Both the position numbers and the translations under genes were made by a program. This document shows, piece by piece, positions 19,769-28,826 of a DNA stretch of 64,000 nt. Source of the stretch: Clostridium scatologenes (lineage in GTDB: Bacteria; Bacillota; Clostridia; Clostridiales; Clostridiaceae); contig NZ_CP009933.1 of the NCBI RefSeq assembly GCF_000968375.1, positions 2,108,001 through 2,172,000 on the forward strand, read 5' to 3'. The notes under the pieces were generated by a model. The model was not told the origin of the DNA. It was given only the letters and a program-made list of their open reading frames with translations, and ran no database searches. Each line of letters opens with the position of its first letter. The stretch's first letter is position 1.

Positions 19769-20917
19769 ATGATTAATAATGATAATATCAATAGTAAACT
19801 TCCTGCAATTAAAGTTATAGGCATAGAAAAATGTACAAGCTGTTTTGGATGTGCTAATGCTTGTAAATTTGATGCAATTGAAATAAAAATTTCTGAGGAA
19901 GGATTTTTTAAGCCAGAAATTATAGAAGATAAGTGTGTAAATTGCGGTCTTTGCTCTAAAAATTGTCCTGTTATAAGCTTTGAGTCAAATAATTTTACAA
20001 AAGAAGAAATAAAAACTTATGCTGCCTTTTCTACAAATGATACTATAAGGCTTGCAAGCTCTTCTGGTGGAATTTTTACTGAAATTGCAGAAAGCTTCAT
20101 TGAAGAAAGTGGTATTGTATCTGGTGCTGCCTGGGGAGAAAATTTAACTGTAAAGCATATATGCGTAGATAATAAAAATGATCTTTCAAAGCTTAGAAGT
20201 TCAAAATATATTCAAAGCAATTTAGATACTATTTATTCAACAATTGTAGACTTAGTTGAAAATCAAGGTAAAAAAGTGTTATTTACAGGTACCCCTTGCC
20301 AAGTAGCTGCATTAAAAACTTTTACTAAAAGTGGAAATTTATTTACAGCAGATGTACTATGTCATGGTGTTCCTTCTAAAATCATATTTGATGAATACAT
20401 AAATTCCATTGCTAAAGGACATAAAGTAAATTCATATACCTTTAGAGATAAAAGTAATGGCTGGTCAAAGTACAAAGTAAAAATAAATATAAATAAGATG
20501 AAGTCTTATGAATGTATTACAAGACAAGATCCATTTTTCCATGGCTTCATATGTGATCTTTATTCAAACTTATCCTGCTACAACTGCAAATTTGCAGCTG
20601 TTCCACGCACTGGTGATATAACTATGGGGGATTTCTGGAAAATATCTGAAGATTTAATGGATGAACGTGGAGTTTCCGTAGTACTTGCAAACAATGTTAA
20701 AGGCCTTTCACTTTTACATAAACTTGAAAGACAAAATAAAATTAAGCTTTTTAATAAGGATTTAAAGGATGCAATAAAAGGTAATCCCCGTATTCATGAC
20801 GGTTTCTTAAATATGCGTAAAAAGAGAAGTGAAATTTTATCTAAAGTAAAAAAGGAAGGTTTTCAGTACATTTATGAAAATTACATAAAAAATACTGATA
20901 GATATATACCTGATTAA
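19769..20917 (+). CDS. Coenzyme F420 hydrogenase/dehydrogenase beta-subunit-like Fe-S flavoprotein
   Basis: 382 residues. Two 4Fe-4S ferredoxin motifs lie at the N-terminus (CTSCFGCANAC and CVNCGLCSKNC), followed by FrhB/FdhB N- and C-terminal domains with LFTGTPCQVAALKTF, VLCHGVPS and CYNCKFA...GDITMGDFW. Stand-alone members in bacteria that lack F420 are thought to be ferredoxin- or NAD(P)H-dependent oxidoreductases and are often next to polysaccharide pyruvyl transferases; no such partner is present. The ATG at 19769 has only a weak ribosome site. The 216-base gap upstream holds AAAGGAAG at about 19707 followed by a GTG frame of 8 codons, perhaps a leader peptide. Family firm, reaction unknown. 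Confidence 0.75.
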   Translation: MINNDNINSKLPAIKVIGIEKCTSCFGCANACKFDAIEIKISEEGFFKPEIIEDKCVNCGLCSKNCPVISFESNNFTKEEIKTYAAFSTNDTIRLASSSGGIFTEIAESFIEESGIVSGAAWGENLTVKHICVDNKNDLSKLRSSKYIQSNLDTIYSTIVDLVENQGKKVLFTGTPCQVAALKTFTKSGNLFTADVLCHGVPSKIIFDEYINSIAKGHKVNSYTFRDKSNGWSKYKVKININKMKSYECITRQDPFFHGFICDLYSNLSCYNCKFAAVPRTGDITMGDFWKISEDLMDERGVSVVLANNVKGLSLLHKLERQNKIKLFNKDLKDAIKGNPRIHDGFLNMRKKRSEILSKVKKEGFQYIYENYIKNTDRYIPD

Positions 20918-20954
20918 GCATTAATTTAGCATATAGTTATTGTTTATTGAGCAT

Positions 20955-21875
20955 TTTAAGCACATTGTGACGCAAAAGTGCAGTGGAAGTTTGGATTTTA
21001 ACTTTTACTCCGTGATATATGATAAGTGTTTCATCACAGCTAAATGTTTTAATTATTCTAAAGCTTGAAGATTTGGAAAACCTAAGAACTTTGTCAAACT
21101 CGGTTCCCTCAAACAGGACTAAAGTTCTAAGGCTTTCCAAATCATCAAGCTAAGAATAATATTAAAACAATTTAGCTAATGTGATGAAACACTTATCATA
21201 TATCACTGCATAAAAGTTAAAATTCAAACTAGTAACTTCAAGTGTACGCACATAATTAAATTGTTATAAAACTATTTAGTATTTGAAAGTTATATTCAAC
21301 CATAACATTTATAACGCTTAAAGCCAAGGCGGAGCCTACTGTTAGGGTAATACATTTAGATTAAAAAGCAACTGCTTTCTATTCTGTTGAAATGTCTTAA
21401 AAGAGAATTATTATTTATGTGATTGAAAAACATACAAGTATTTCAAATGCATTTAATAATCAACTAACTTAATACTTTTTCAGGCTGCGCCATAGGATAT
21501 TATTAAAATAACTGAAATATACATAAACTAAACAATAAGTATTATGAAAGCTACGCTTTTTATTTAGAGTAATATATACACGTAATGCACTAAGAAGTAA
21601 CTTTCAGCTGTATGGAGACTGATATATGCTGTGAAGGAAGATGCGAACAAATTTTAGAAGTTCTTTGCTTGAGATATTGAAAAATTTCGTAATTTTTGCC
21701 AGGACGGCAAAAGCTCCGAAAGCGACAGGACGTCGCATTTGAGGAGGTAGAAATTTTTCAATATCTTAAGCATTAGAACTTCTTAATGAAGTGAGTTTTC
21801 CTTCACAGCATATATCAGCCGGAATACAGTTGAAAGTTACTTCGCTTACATATGCTTACGCCGTAATATTTTTAT
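20955..21875. repeat. Copy A of a long hairpin-rich dispersed element (inverted relative to copy B)
   Basis: Bases 21061-21607 (547 bp) match the reverse complement of 38676-39222 with one difference (C versus A at the apex of the first hairpin) and no indel. Homology extends outward to about 20955 and, after a 211-base segment absent from copy B, to 21875. The element contains an imperfect hairpin of 241 bases (20989-21229), a middle with several short GC-richer stems (for example AGGC-GGA-GCCT, AAAGCAACTGCTTT, AAAGC-TAC-GCTTT), and a second hairpin of 250 bases (21594-21843). No convincing gene lies inside. It sits between two convergent genes and probably ends both transcripts. Confidence 0.85.
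21594..21843. other. Long nested hairpin (cruciform-capable) inside copy A
   Basis: Outer arms GAAGTAACTTTCA / TGAAAGTTACTTC enclose a perfect 20-bp pair (CTGATATATGCTGTGAAGGA with its complement) and then further imperfect arms ending GAAAAATTTC / GAAATTTTTC. The tip carries two small hairpins with the same loop: TTTTGCC-AGGAC-GGCAAAA (21694-21712) and GCGAC-AGGAC-GTCGC (21722-21736). In copy B the segment equivalent to 21608-21818 is missing between CAG repeats, as expected from replication slippage across a palindrome. The repeated AGGAC loops suggest a conserved structure rather than random sequence. Confidence 0.75.
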
Positions 21876-21921
21876 ATCACCCATTTAAAATGTTTTTTTA
21901 CTGCATAAATTAATAATATCT

Positions 21922-23583
21922 TTATCCAATACTTTCATTTATAGGTGCTCCTGGAGGTACTATTGGAAATACCTTTTCATCTCTATTTATAGCACACTCT
22001 ATTAACACTGGTTTGTTCATACTCAATGCCTTTTTAAGCACTTCCTCTACTTGTGAGTCTTCAGTTATTTTAAATGCTTCTATATCATAAGCAGCTGCAA
22101 GTTTCACAAAATCTACATCAGGTCCCAATTTTGTATTGCAGAATCTTCCTTGATAAAATAGATCCTGCCACTGATGTACCATACCTAAAGCTTGATTATT
22201 AAGTACTAATTGAACCATAGGTACTTGATATTTTGCTACAGTTGCTAATTCTGTAGAATTCATTTTAAAACTTCCATCACCTGCTATATTTATAACTTTT
22301 TTCTCTGGATTACCTATAGCTGCCCCAATTGCTGCACCCAGACCAAAGCCCATAGTTCCAAGTCCGCCAGAAGATACAAAAGTTCTTGGCTTCAAATATT
22401 TAAAATATTGTGCAGCCCATATTTGATTCTGACCTACTTCTGTAGTTATGATACAATCCCCTTTTGTAAGTTCGCAAAGTTTTTCTATTATAAACTTTGG
22501 ACTTAAGCTTCCAACTGGACCATTTACAGGTTTTATCTCTTTCCATTTGCTTATTTGAGAAAGCCATTCTTCATGTTCTTGTTTTTCAAGTTTCTCATTT
22601 ATCAAAGTTAAAACTTCTTTTGTATCACCTTTTACTGCTAAATTTATATCTATATTTTTTCCAAATTCTCTAGGGTCAATATCAATATGAATTATTTTTG
22701 CATTAGGTGCAAAAGCTTCTACTTTGCTTATTACACGATCACTAAAACGAGCACCTACTGCAATTAAAAGGTCACATTTAGTTACTGCATAATTTGAACA
22801 ATGACTTCCATGCATACCTAGCATACCCATATAGTTTTCATGATCTCCTGGAAAAGCCCCCATTCCCATAAGAGAACATGATACAGGTGCATCTATTTTT
22901 TCTGAAAATTCCCTCAATTCTACATTTGCCCCTGATATTATAACTCCTCCACCAGCATATATTACAGGTTTCTGGCTGTTTTTAATCATATCCAATGCCT
23001 TATTTATAACATCTTCATCTATCTTTTCTTTTTCTCTATTTAAAGCCCCCTGGTTATTTACAACATGTTCATATTCTATTTCAGCCACCTGAATATCTTT
23101 AGGTAAATCTACAACTACTGGACCTGGACGTCCACTGCTTGCTACCTTAAATGCCCTTCTTATTGTATCTGTAAGCTTATATGGATCTGTAACTATATAA
23201 TTTTCTTTTGTTATAGGTACTGTAATTTCAGTAATATCTACTTCTTGAAATGAATCTTTCCCCAAAAGACTCTGAGGTACCTGTCCTGTAAACACTACTA
23301 AAGGCACTGAATCCCTATAAGCTGTAGCAATACCTGTAACTGCATTTGTAGCTCCAGGCCCAGAGGTTGTGATTACAACCCCTGTTTTACCTGTGGATCT
23401 TGCATAACCATCTGCTGCATGAGTTGCCCCTTGTTCATGAGCAGTTAGTATGTGAGTTAATCCTTCTGTAGAATACAGGGCATCATAAATTGGCAGAACT
23501 GCACCACCTGGATAACCAAATATTGTGTCTATACCCTGTTCCTTTATACATTCCAATAATACCTGTGCACCCTTTAATTTCAT
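21922..23583 (-). CDS. ilvB: Acetolactate synthase (acetohydroxyacid synthase) large subunit
   Basis: 553 residues. It condenses two pyruvates, or pyruvate and 2-oxobutyrate, in the first common step of valine, leucine and isoleucine synthesis. The catalytic Glu50 is in the TAHEQGATHAADGYA motif, the thiamine-diphosphate site is GDGSFKMN...NNQALGM, and RFSDRV/IDIDPREFGKN mark the FAD-binding middle domain of the anabolic type. RBS AAGGGGG lies 9 bases before the ATG. It is the last gene of the T-box operon, 23 bases after ilvC. No regulatory subunit gene (ilvN) accompanies it here, which is unusual next to ilvC. Confidence 0.92.
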   Translation of the reverse strand: MKLKGAQVLLECIKEQGIDTIFGYPGGAVLPIYDALYSTEGLTHILTAHEQGATHAADGYARSTGKTGVVITTSGPGATNAVTGIATAYRDSVPLVVFTGQVPQSLLGKDSFQEVDITEITVPITKENYIVTDPYKLTDTIRRAFKVASSGRPGPVVVDLPKDIQVAEIEYEHVVNNQGALNREKEKIDEDVINKALDMIKNSQKPVIYAGGGVIISGANVELREFSEKIDAPVSCSLMGMGAFPGDHENYMGMLGMHGSHCSNYAVTKCDLLIAVGARFSDRVISKVEAFAPNAKIIHIDIDPREFGKNIDINLAVKGDTKEVLTLINEKLEKQEHEEWLSQISKWKEIKPVNGPVGSLSPKFIIEKLCELTKGDCIITTEVGQNQIWAAQYFKYLKPRTFVSSGGLGTMGFGLGAAIGAAIGNPEKKVINIAGDGSFKMNSTELATVAKYQVPMVQLVLNNQALGMVHQWQDLFYQGRFCNTKLGPDVDFVKLAAAYDIEAFKITEDSQVEEVLKKALSMNKPVLIECAINRDEKVFPIVPPGAPINESIG

Positions 23584-23606
23584 AATGATAGCCCCCTTAA
23601 ACTTTA

Positions 23607-24608
23607 TTATTTACTTTGAACCCATGGCATCATGGATCTTAATTCTTTTCCAACTGTTTCAATAAGTTGATTTTGTTCTTGTCTTCTCTTAGCATAGAAA
23701 GATGGTCTATTAACCTGATTTTCAAGAAGCCAGTTCTTTGCAAATGTTCCATCTTGTATTTCCTTTAAAACTTGTCTCATTTCTTTTCTTGTTTCCTCTG
23801 TTATAAGTCTCTTTCCTACACAATAATCCCCATATTCAGCAGTGTCACTTATAGAATATCTCATACGGCTTAAGCCACCTTCATACATAAGATCTACAAT
23901 GAGCTTCATTTCATGAAGGCACTCAAAATAAGCATTTTCAGGAGCATAACCTGCATCAACTAAAGTTTCAAAACCTGCTTTTATAAGCTCTGTTACTCCT
24001 CCGCAAAGTACTGCTTGTTCTCCAAATAAATCTGTTTCTGTTTCATCTTTAAAAGTAGTTTTAAGTACTCCTGCTCTTGCTCCACCTATACCTTTTGCAT
24101 ATGCAAGTGCATATTCCATAGCCTTTCCACTGTAATCCTGATGCACTGCAACTAAGCAAGGTACTCCTTTTCCCTGTTGATATTCTCTTCTTACAAGATG
24201 TCCTGGTCCTTTTGGTGCTACCATTATAACATCTACATTTGCTGGTGGAACTATTTGATTAAAATGAATGTTAAAACCATGAGCAAACATCAATACTTTT
24301 CCCTCTGTAAGATTTGGTTCTACACTTTCTTTATAAAGTTTGCTTTGTTTTTCATCTGGAACTAACATCATTACAAAATCTGCAACCTTCACAGCATCAG
24401 CAGCTTCCATTACTTTAAGACCTGCTTCTTCTGCTACCTTCCATGATTTACTTCCTTTATACAAACCTACTACCACATCTACTCCACTTTCTTTTAAATT
24501 TAAAGAATGAGCATGACCTTGGCTACCATAACCTACAACAGCTACTGTTTTTCCCTTTAATAATTCTAAATTAGCATCCTTATCATAATAAACCTTTAAT
24601 CTTTCCAT
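23607..24608 (-). CDS. ilvC: Ketol-acid reductoisomerase
   Basis: 333 residues, the class I (short) length. It converts acetolactate or acetohydroxybutyrate to the dihydroxy acids with NADPH. The Rossmann motif VGYGSQGHAHSLNL is near the N-terminus, and the knotted C-terminal domain contains DETETDLFGEQAVLCGG and FECLHEMKLIVDLMYEGG with the metal-binding acidic residues. RBS AGGAGG lies 9 bases before the ATG. It is preceded by a hairpin and by the aminotransferase; ilvD is not in this window. Confidence 0.95.
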   Translation of the reverse strand: MERLKVYYDKDANLELLKGKTVAVVGYGSQGHAHSLNLKESGVDVVVGLYKGSKSWKVAEEAGLKVMEAADAVKVADFVMMLVPDEKQSKLYKESVEPNLTEGKVLMFAHGFNIHFNQIVPPANVDVIMVAPKGPGHLVRREYQQGKGVPCLVAVHQDYSGKAMEYALAYAKGIGGARAGVLKTTFKDETETDLFGEQAVLCGGVTELIKAGFETLVDAGYAPENAYFECLHEMKLIVDLMYEGGLSRMRYSISDTAEYGDYCVGKRLITEETRKEMRQVLKEIQDGTFAKNWLLENQVNRPSFYAKRRQEQNQLIETVGKELRSMMPWVQSK

Positions 24609-24695
24609 TTTATATTCCTCCTAAATTCCCTCTTTAATTATAATATTTTTGAATTTATTCAATTTATTTACTGCAAAAGTTTAAAAAATTTTTTG

Positions 24696-24718
24696 TAGGT
24701 GCCCTTTGAAGGCACCTA
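24696..24718 (-). other. Intercistronic hairpin between aminotransferase and ilvC
   Basis: TAGGTGCC pairs with GGCACCTA around a 7-base loop, 3 bases past the aminotransferase stop codon. The minus-strand downstream sequence is ACAAAAAATTTTTT, so it is not a standard terminator; it may attenuate, or protect the 3' end of the first cistron. Confidence 0.55.
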
Positions 24719-24721
24719 GAG

Positions 24722-25918
24722 CTAAAATTCCTTTAAAACTTTACCTAGTCTCTTAATTCCTTCTACTATTTTTTCATCCTGCATACTTGAGAAGTTAAGC
24801 CTAAAATTATTCTTATGTGTTTCATTTGCATAAAAAGCTACACCTGGTACAAATCCAACCTTTTCATCCATAGCTTTCATTAACACTTTAGAAGCATCCA
24901 TTTCTTTAGGTAAAGTTACCCATATGAAAAGGCCTCCTTCTGGATGTGTAAAAGAACAATTCTTAGGAAACTCTTCTTCCATAGTTTTTATCATTAAATC
25001 TCTTCTTACCTTATAAACTTTATTTATTTTCTTTACATTTTCATTGATGTCATACATCTTCATATATAATGCTGTTTCTTTTTGTGACATTGTATTAGTT
25101 TGAAGATCTACAGATTGTTTAACTAAAACATATTGATTGAAGGTTTCCTTGTCATTTGTACATACCCATCCAAGTCTAAGTCCTGGACAGAATATTTTAG
25201 AAAAAGTTCCATGATAAATTACATGTTCAGTTTTATCAAAACTCTTTATAGCAGGTAATCTTTCTCCTTCAAATCTCAAGTTTCCATAAGGATTATCTTC
25301 TAGTATGAGTACATCATATTTTTCAGCAAGCTCTACCATTTTCTTTCTTCTCTCTACCGGAAGAGTTCTTCCTGTTGGATTTTGAAAATCTGGAACTGTA
25401 TATATGAATTTTGCTTTTGGATTTTGTTTTAAAGCTTTTTCTAAATCTTCCATGATCATTCCATGTTCATCCATCTCTACTTCTACAAATTTAGGACCAT
25501 AAGCTTTAAATGCCATTATTGCTCCCAAATAACTTGGACTTTCACAAATAACCACATCATCTTTATCTAAGAAAATTCTTCCTGAGAACTCTAAAGCTTG
25601 TTGTGAACCACAAGTTACTAGTATGTTTTCTGCTTTAGTTTCTACTCCTGAAGCTTTCATAATTTGATCTGCAATTGCTTCTCTTAGTTCCATTTGCCCC
25701 TCTGTGGAACTATATTGAAGAGCATTTTTTCCATCTTGCTCTAATACCTTTCTTGAAACTTCTTTCATTTCCTCTATAGGAAACAGCTCCCCAGCTGGCA
25801 GGCCCCCTGCAAAAGATATTACATCAGGCATTCCAGTTAGTTTCATTATAAGAGATATACTCTCATCTGATTCACTTGGACCATCGCCCTTCATTCTACT
25901 TGCAAATTTGTTTTTCAT
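24722..25918 (-). CDS. PLP-dependent aminotransferase (MocR-catalytic/LysN-like), probably for branched-chain amino acids
   Basis: 398 residues, fold-type I class I/II aminotransferase. The PLP lysine is Lys241 in HGTFSKIFCPGLRLGW; DFQNPTGRT (177-185), ILEDNPYG (206-212) and the C-terminal Arg in NNFRLNFS that binds the substrate carboxylate are all present. Sequence style matches the 2-aminoadipate/aromatic/branched-chain group, and the family name alone does not fix the substrate. It heads a T-box operon with ilvC and ilvB whose specifier reads as isoleucine, so a role as branched-chain aminotransferase is the best inference. The start ATG is preceded by AAAAGGGGTGC. Confidence 0.82.
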   Translation of the reverse strand: MKNKFASRMKGDGPSESDESISLIMKLTGMPDVISFAGGLPAGELFPIEEMKEVSRKVLEQDGKNALQYSSTEGQMELREAIADQIMKASGVETKAENILVTCGSQQALEFSGRIFLDKDDVVICESPSYLGAIMAFKAYGPKFVEVEMDEHGMIMEDLEKALKQNPKAKFIYTVPDFQNPTGRTLPVERRKKMVELAEKYDVLILEDNPYGNLRFEGERLPAIKSFDKTEHVIYHGTFSKIFCPGLRLGWVCTNDKETFNQYVLVKQSVDLQTNTMSQKETALYMKMYDINENVKKINKVYKVRRDLMIKTMEEEFPKNCSFTHPEGGLFIWVTLPKEMDASKVLMKAMDEKVGFVPGVAFYANETHKNNFRLNFSSMQDEKIVEGIKRLGKVLKEF

Positions 25919-25981
25919 TTATAGCACCCCTTTTTATGTATAATTTTAGGTCATATGCATTTTTTATACAGAAAAAAGTAT

Positions 25982-26160
25982 AAAAAAAATCAAACCTCTT
26001 CCCATTTGGGGCGAGGTTTGATCGCGTTACCACCCATATTTATAACTTAATTCAAATAACGACTTTACGCCGGCATAGCTTACTAGTTTCAGCTCGCTGC
26101 TCCTGGGTGATTTTCAACAGCTTCCGATTTGTGAGCTTTCACCTACCCTCACTCTCTGAA
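25982..26160 (-). ncRNA. T-box leader, probable isoleucine (AUC) specifier
   Basis: On the minus strand the order is complete: AGAGAG at the start of stem I (26152-26157), the GGTGAAAGCTCAC loop region, a specifier loop GAAAATCACC whose codon is ATC at 26109-26111, the T-box sequence TGGGTGGTAACGCG (around 26022-26036) and a terminator stem CAAACCTC...GAGGTTTG (25991-26020) with eight T. Uncharged tRNA pairs with the specifier and with UGGN in the T-box and blocks termination. An Ile codon fits the downstream ilv genes. T-box identity is certain; the codon reading is from alignment by eye. Confidence 0.9.
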
Positions 26161-26231
26161 AAATCATTCACTATTTACTCTTCCCATATCATAGCATTTA
26201 ATTTTAAGTTTCTTGTTGAAACCTTTTTTAT

Positions 26232-26260
26232 AATCTACTATATTTTTTTGAACTTGTCAA
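26232..26260 (-). promoter_or_regulatory. Promoter of the T-box ilv operon
   Basis: On the minus strand a perfect TTGACA (26255-26260) is separated by 17 bases from TAGATT (26232-26237). Transcription would begin about 65 bases before stem I. The remaining AT-rich stretch up to 26648 contains no ORF and no clear structure. Confidence 0.65.
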
Positions 26261-26648
26261 CAGTTTTTTTATTGTCCAAATTTTTTATTTTTCGTATTCT
26301 TAAAAACTGCTATGTCACATATCATAAGTTTTAATTTTATATTTGTCAATAGCTTTTTTTAATTTTCAAAAAATATTTTTATATATTATATTCTTGTATA
26401 TAATAATTTGATGCATATATATTGTCCAAAATTTATATGAATTTAAAAAATTATTTTTTAAATTTTATAATTTTTTAAATTCTTTTTTCTGTTAATTATT
26501 TTTTATATAGTGCATACTTAAATGCAATTTTTTATTCATACTTACAATAATATTATTTTTTAAATTCAAAGTTTCTGTAAAAAGTGCAGCTTCTGTTAAC
26601 CTATTTTAATTCAAATATTAAAATAAAAAATAACATTTTCTATTTTAT

Positions 26649-27596
26649 CTAAATAAGAGCCATGTATAACGGTATAAACAATAAACTTAATACAGTAGTG
26701 ATTACAGTCATTACTGTACCATATTTATGATCTGCATTATAAGCTCTAGCTACTATAGCTGTATTGGTCATAACCGGCATAGCTGCTTGTATTACAAATA
26801 CTTGCTTCATCAACAAAGGTACTGGATAATAATATGCCATAGCAAAAATTAATAACGGAGATATTAAAAATCTTCCTAAAATTATAGCTATCATATCCTT
26901 GCTTATTTTTATTTCACTTTTATCTACAGAATAAATAGTTATACCTATAAATAGCATGGATAAAGGCGTCGTTAGATTGCCCATATACTTACAAGTATCC
27001 AATATAAATTTAGGCAATTTTACACCAAGTAGTATAAGTACAATGGATACTATAAATCCCATTAAAGGAGGTGACATTATTCTTTTCAATGTTTCCATAG
27101 AAAATATACCTGATGCAGAGTTTCCATTATAGGTTTGTCCATCTTTACAAATTCCATAAGCTCCAATAGTCCAAAAAAATGTAGTATTTGCTATATAGTA
27201 CAGTAAAACATAAGGAACACTTTTGCTTCCAAAAAGCGCCATATTTACTGGAAGTCCAATAAAAATTGAATTTGAAACAAAAAACATAGATCTAAAGGTA
27301 CCTACTCTGCCTTTTTTCACCTTTATTATTTTACTTACAAATATAGCTATTAAGTAGCATAGCGCCATTGATAAAAAAGGAATTATTAAACCTTTAGCCA
27401 AATGACCTAGTTTTTCTTTATCAAAATTGCTCATTAAATCCGATAACATAAGACAAGGTAATGCTAAATTACAAACTAACTTTGCAAAAACCTTAGATAT
27501 TTTTTCGTCCAGCCACTTTTTTGAAGTCAATATATATCCAATGGATATCATAATAACTATACTTAGTACGCTTCCTACTGCATTCATTACTACCAT
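26649..27596 (-). CDS. AEC-family (auxin efflux carrier-like) membrane transporter
   Basis: 315 residues with about ten membrane helices. The N-terminal SIGYILTSKKWLDEKISKVFAKLVCNLALPCL region and the late AAMPVMTNTAIVARAYNAD motif are characteristic of the AEC (PF03547) family, whose bacterial members move malate, malonate or other carboxylates and some amino acids. RBS GGGGGAG lies 6 bases before the ATG. It stands alone between the T-box leader and a divergent ABC system. Substrate unknown. The 498-base gap upstream (27597-28094) is extremely AT-rich, with no ORF; it must carry both divergent promoters, but no single one stands out. Confidence 0.8.
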   Translation of the reverse strand: MVVMNAVGSVLSIVIMISIGYILTSKKWLDEKISKVFAKLVCNLALPCLMLSDLMSNFDKEKLGHLAKGLIIPFLSMALCYLIAIFVSKIIKVKKGRVGTFRSMFFVSNSIFIGLPVNMALFGSKSVPYVLLYYIANTTFFWTIGAYGICKDGQTYNGNSASGIFSMETLKRIMSPPLMGFIVSIVLILLGVKLPKFILDTCKYMGNLTTPLSMLFIGITIYSVDKSEIKISKDMIAIILGRFLISPLLIFAMAYYYPVPLLMKQVFVIQAAMPVMTNTAIVARAYNADHKYGTVMTVITTVLSLLFIPLYMALI

Positions 27597-28094
27597 ACTT
27601 TCTCCCCCTTTGATGTCTATTATATTATGTCACACAAATTAAATTTTTGAAAGTTTTTGTCTCATTATTTTTATAATATTATAATTTTTGTATTACTTAG
27701 TTTACTTTAGAACTTAATTTACATAATATAAGAATAGTTAACCATATGTAGCAACTTAAATCTAATAACGTTATTAAATTGCAAGTATTCGTAAAAATTG
27801 ACATAATATAATTGCATAAATGTATCCTATTGCTTTTTATCATAAATTATTGTAAATTTTACACTATAATTACTTGTTTTCACATATATAATCATATTTA
27901 TAAATAAATTGTAATACTTAAAATATGACAACTGGTACAATAAAAAGTATAAGTTGCAGCCTAAATGTTTATTTTGAAAGTAATAGTTAATATTATAATT
28001 ATTATTAACTCAACATTATCAATTTACTTATATTAAATCAAAATTATATATGAAAAAATTAAGTCATTAATATAAAAGAAAGGTAGGCAAGATA

Positions 28095-28826
28095 ATGATC
28101 AAAGTTCAAGCATTAACTAAAATATTTAAAAATATTTCAGCTGTAGACAATATTAACTTTGAAGTTAATAATGGAGAAATAGTTGGACTTTTAGGAGAAA
28201 ATGGAGCAGGAAAAACAACTACCCTTAGAATGCTAGCAACTATGCTGAGGCCAACATCAGGCACAGCCTTAATAAATAATTATGATGTAAATAAAGATCC
28301 TGAAAATGTAAGAGGGGAAATAGGAATACTTTTCGGTGGAGAAGTTGGTCTTTATGATAGATTAACTGGAAGAGAAAACATAAGCTATTTTGCACAACTT
28401 AATGGAATGTCAAAGGAAAAAACTGAAAAAAGCATAGAATATTTAGCCAAAAATCTTGAAATGGAAGAATACTTAGATAGAAGAGTAGGTAAATTTTCAA
28501 GAGGAATGAAGCAAAAAATTTCCATAGCAAGGTCCATAGTTCATAACCCTTCTGTAGTGTTATTCGATGAACCTACATCAGGACTAGATGTTACAGCAGC
28601 TAGAATAGTACAGGACTTTATAAAAAAATGTAAATCAGATAATAAAGCTGTTATATTTTCAAGTCACAGCATGGCCGAAGTAGAAAAGCTTTGTGATAGA
28701 ATTATAATAATTCACAAAGGAAAGATTATAGAAACAGGAACTATAGAAGCTTTAAAAAGTAAATATAATAATAATGATATGGAAGAAATATTTATGAGTT
28801 TAGTAGGTGATTCAAATGAAAAGTAA
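28095..28826 (+). CDS. natA: ABC transporter ATPase, NatA-like
   Basis: 243 residues. Walker A GENGAGKTT, a signature variant FSRGMKQK, Walker B VVLFDEPTSGLD and switch His in FSSHSM are all visible. The wording matches NatA, the ATPase of the Na+ efflux ABC system of Bacillus, and the neighbour matches NatB. RBS AAAGGTAGG is 7 bases before the ATG. The end overlaps the permease start. Sodium as substrate is inferred from family only, and no natRK-type regulator is adjacent. Confidence 0.78.
   Translation: MIKVQALTKIFKNISAVDNINFEVNNGEIVGLLGENGAGKTTTLRMLATMLRPTSGTALINNYDVNKDPENVRGEIGILFGGEVGLYDRLTGRENISYFAQLNGMSKEKTEKSIEYLAKNLEMEEYLDRRVGKFSRGMKQKISIARSIVHNPSVVLFDEPTSGLDVTAARIVQDFIKKCKSDNKAVIFSSHSMAEVEKLCDRIIIIHKGKIIETGTIEALKSKYNNNDMEEIFMSLVGDSNEK

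Noticed and set aside
20937..21140. 67-codon minus-strand frame inside copy A (and a related 85-codon frame at 39130-39387 in copy B)
   Set aside because: They arise from the paired arms of the first hairpin, have no ribosome binding site, and the two frames diverge where the repeat has its indel; no selection on protein is visible.
20955..21875. Insertion sequence or IStron
   Set aside because: No transposase or TnpB frame, no clear terminal inverted repeats at the homology borders and no target-site duplication seen.
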